This document shows, piece by piece, positions 63,168 through 64,000 of a stretch of 64,000 nt of DNA. Origin of the DNA: an uncultured Pelagibacteraceae bacterium (GTDB lineage: Bacteria; Pseudomonadota; Alphaproteobacteria; Pelagibacterales; Pelagibacteraceae); contig CACIZC010000002.1 in the NCBI GenBank assembly GCA_902591045.1, positions 1-64,000 of the forward strand, given 5' to 3'. The notes under the pieces are model-generated. The model worked only from the letters and a program-made list of their open reading frames with translations. It was not told the DNA's origin and did not search any database. Within the stretch, counting starts at the first letter, position 1. Each line of letters opens with the position of its first letter. The position numbers and the translations under genes were made by a program.

Positions 63168-64000
63168 ATGGATAAAATTATAAAAAAACTAAAAAATAAA
63201 CAAAATTTAAGTTTTGAAGAAAGTAAATCTGCTTTTGAAAGCATGATGTCTGGCAAAGTTAATGAAGAACAAATTCATGAGTTTTTGATCTCTTCTTCTG
63301 CTAAAGGAGAAACGTCTGATGAAATTGCAGGTGGTGTTTATATTTTGCGAGAGAAAGCAAATAAAGTAAATGTACCGAATAATACTGTAGATACATGTGG
63401 TACTGGAGGAGATGGAAAGAATACACTAAATATTTCTACTGCTGCAGCGCTATTACTATCTAGCTTTGGAGTAAAAGTAGCTAAACACGGCAATAAATCT
63501 GTTTCTTCAAAATGTGGGTCTGCTGATGTTTTAGAAAAATTAAATATAAGTATTGCTCTCGGTCCCAAAGAAGTAGAAACAAGTATAAACAATAACAACT
63601 TTGGATTTATGTTTGCTCCAGGTTATCACTCAGCTATGAAATACGTTGGACCAGTAAGAAAAAAAATTGGAAAAAGAACTATATTTAATTTAATTGGACC
63701 ATTAAGTAACCCAGCAAAAGTAAAAAGACAAGTTGTTGGGGTTTTTGATAAAAAATTGCTTAAAGTTTTTGCTGAAGCACTTAAAAATTTGAATTTAAAA
63801 AAAGCATTGATTGTAAATAGTCAAGATGGACTTGATGAAATTTCTCCATACGCAAACACAGATATTGTTGAGCTTAGTGATGGAAAAATTAAAGAATCTA
63901 TTTTAAGTCCAAAAGATTTAGGTATTAAAGCAGATAATTTTGATAATATTGTTGGAAAAGGTCCTGAATATAATGCGGAAAAAATAAAAGAAATATTTGA
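63168..64000 (+). CDS. trpD: Anthranilate phosphoribosyltransferase, N-terminal part (cut by window edge)
   Basis: Open frame from the ATG at 63168 to the window end, about 277 codons of an expected ~335; missing from the ORF track because it has no stop. Diagnostic motifs: DTCGTGGDGKNTLNIST (PRPP binding), KHGNKSVSSKCGSADVLE, FMFAPGYHSAMKYVGPVRK and RTIFNLIGPLSNPAKVKRQ, then SQDGLDEISP. Transfers phosphoribose to anthranilate. Third gene of the trpE-G-D run. Confidence 0.96.
   Translation, partial: MDKIIKKLKNKQNLSFEESKSAFESMMSGKVNEEQIHEFLISSSAKGETSDEIAGGVYILREKANKVNVPNNTVDTCGTGGDGKNTLNISTAAALLLSSFGVKVAKHGNKSVSSKCGSADVLEKLNISIALGPKEVETSINNNNFGFMFAPGYHSAMKYVGPVRKKIGKRTIFNLIGPLSNPAKVKRQVVGVFDKKLLKVFAEALKNLNLKKALIVNSQDGLDEISPYANTDIVELSDGKIKESILSPKDLGIKADNFDNIVGKGPEYNAEKIKEIF

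Noticed and set aside
1-64000. CRISPR arrays, insertion sequences, prophage genes, rRNA operons, riboswitches of known class
   Set aside because: Looked for repeats, transposase or integrase motifs and known leader architectures; none seen. No glycine or SAM riboswitch core was recognised in the gaps examined.

Overview
The window looks like a piece of a SAR11 / Pelagibacterales (Alphaproteobacteria) genome. The DNA is very AT-rich and coding density is extreme: many neighbours overlap by ATGA or TAATG, and no gap exceeds about 250 bp. The gene content also fits: an aap-type general amino-acid transporter, NtrY/NtrX, a fused IspDF, the trpE-trpG-trpD order, and many binding-protein ABC systems for small osmolytes. 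I saw no insertion sequences, prophage genes, CRISPR arrays or rRNA. There are three tRNAs (Cys, Asn, Arg).

Layout. 1-8 kb is housekeeping: argS (cut by the left edge), dgt, erpA-xthA, manC, ilvD, valS. 8.0-8.6 kb has tRNA-Cys, tRNA-Asn and an XRE regulator. 8.8-13.8 kb has an exported protein and the aapJQMP amino-acid transporter with a structured leader. 14-19.1 kb has a sugar O-methyltransferase, tRNA-Arg and a Fur-box-controlled fbpABC iron(III) transporter. 19.2-24.3 kb has a tightly coupled four-gene unit (GBBH/TmpA-like dioxygenase, PhnZ/TmpB-like HD oxygenase, a 75-aa unknown, an EgtD-like methyltransferase), preceded by MFS and EamA transporters. 24.4-34.7 kb has an ArgE-type deacetylase facing a long minus-strand block: BASS transporter, winged-helix regulator, creatinase, EutA-like protein, DoeA-like hydrolase and a PotADBC-type ABC transporter. 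34.7-44.8 kb is a glycerol island: gpsA, an exported SHOCT protein, glpK, glpV-S-T-P-Q-U and gapA. 44.8-50.8 kb has trkH, trkA, ntrX, ntrY. 50.8-59.6 kb is housekeeping (ispDF, pgpA, pncC, ratA, lipA, ftsB, eno, kdsA, pyrG, secG, tpiA). 59.7-64 kb has a ppiD-like foldase and trpE-trpG-trpD, cut by the right edge.

How it works together. Much of the window acquires and breaks down small dissolved metabolites: amino acids, iron, an amidine/guanidine-type osmolyte (creatine or ectoine class), a trimethylammonium/phosphonate-class compound, and glycerol. Glycerol would be phosphorylated by GlpK and probably oxidised by GpsA, because no glpD is seen, then enter lower glycolysis through TpiA, GapA and Eno, all encoded here. 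In three ABC operons (aap, pot, glp) an intrinsic-terminator-like hairpin lies directly after the binding-protein gene. In the fourth (fbp) a different hairpin carries a loop complementary to the next Shine-Dalgarno sequence.

Best candidates for something undescribed: (1) the creatinase/EutA/DoeA/PotADBC block as one osmolyte pathway; (2) the EgtD-like/75-aa/HD/GBBH four-gene unit; (3) the fbpA-fbpB RNA element; (4) the recurrent hairpin after binding-protein genes. All functional assignments come from recognising motifs by eye; no database search was run.
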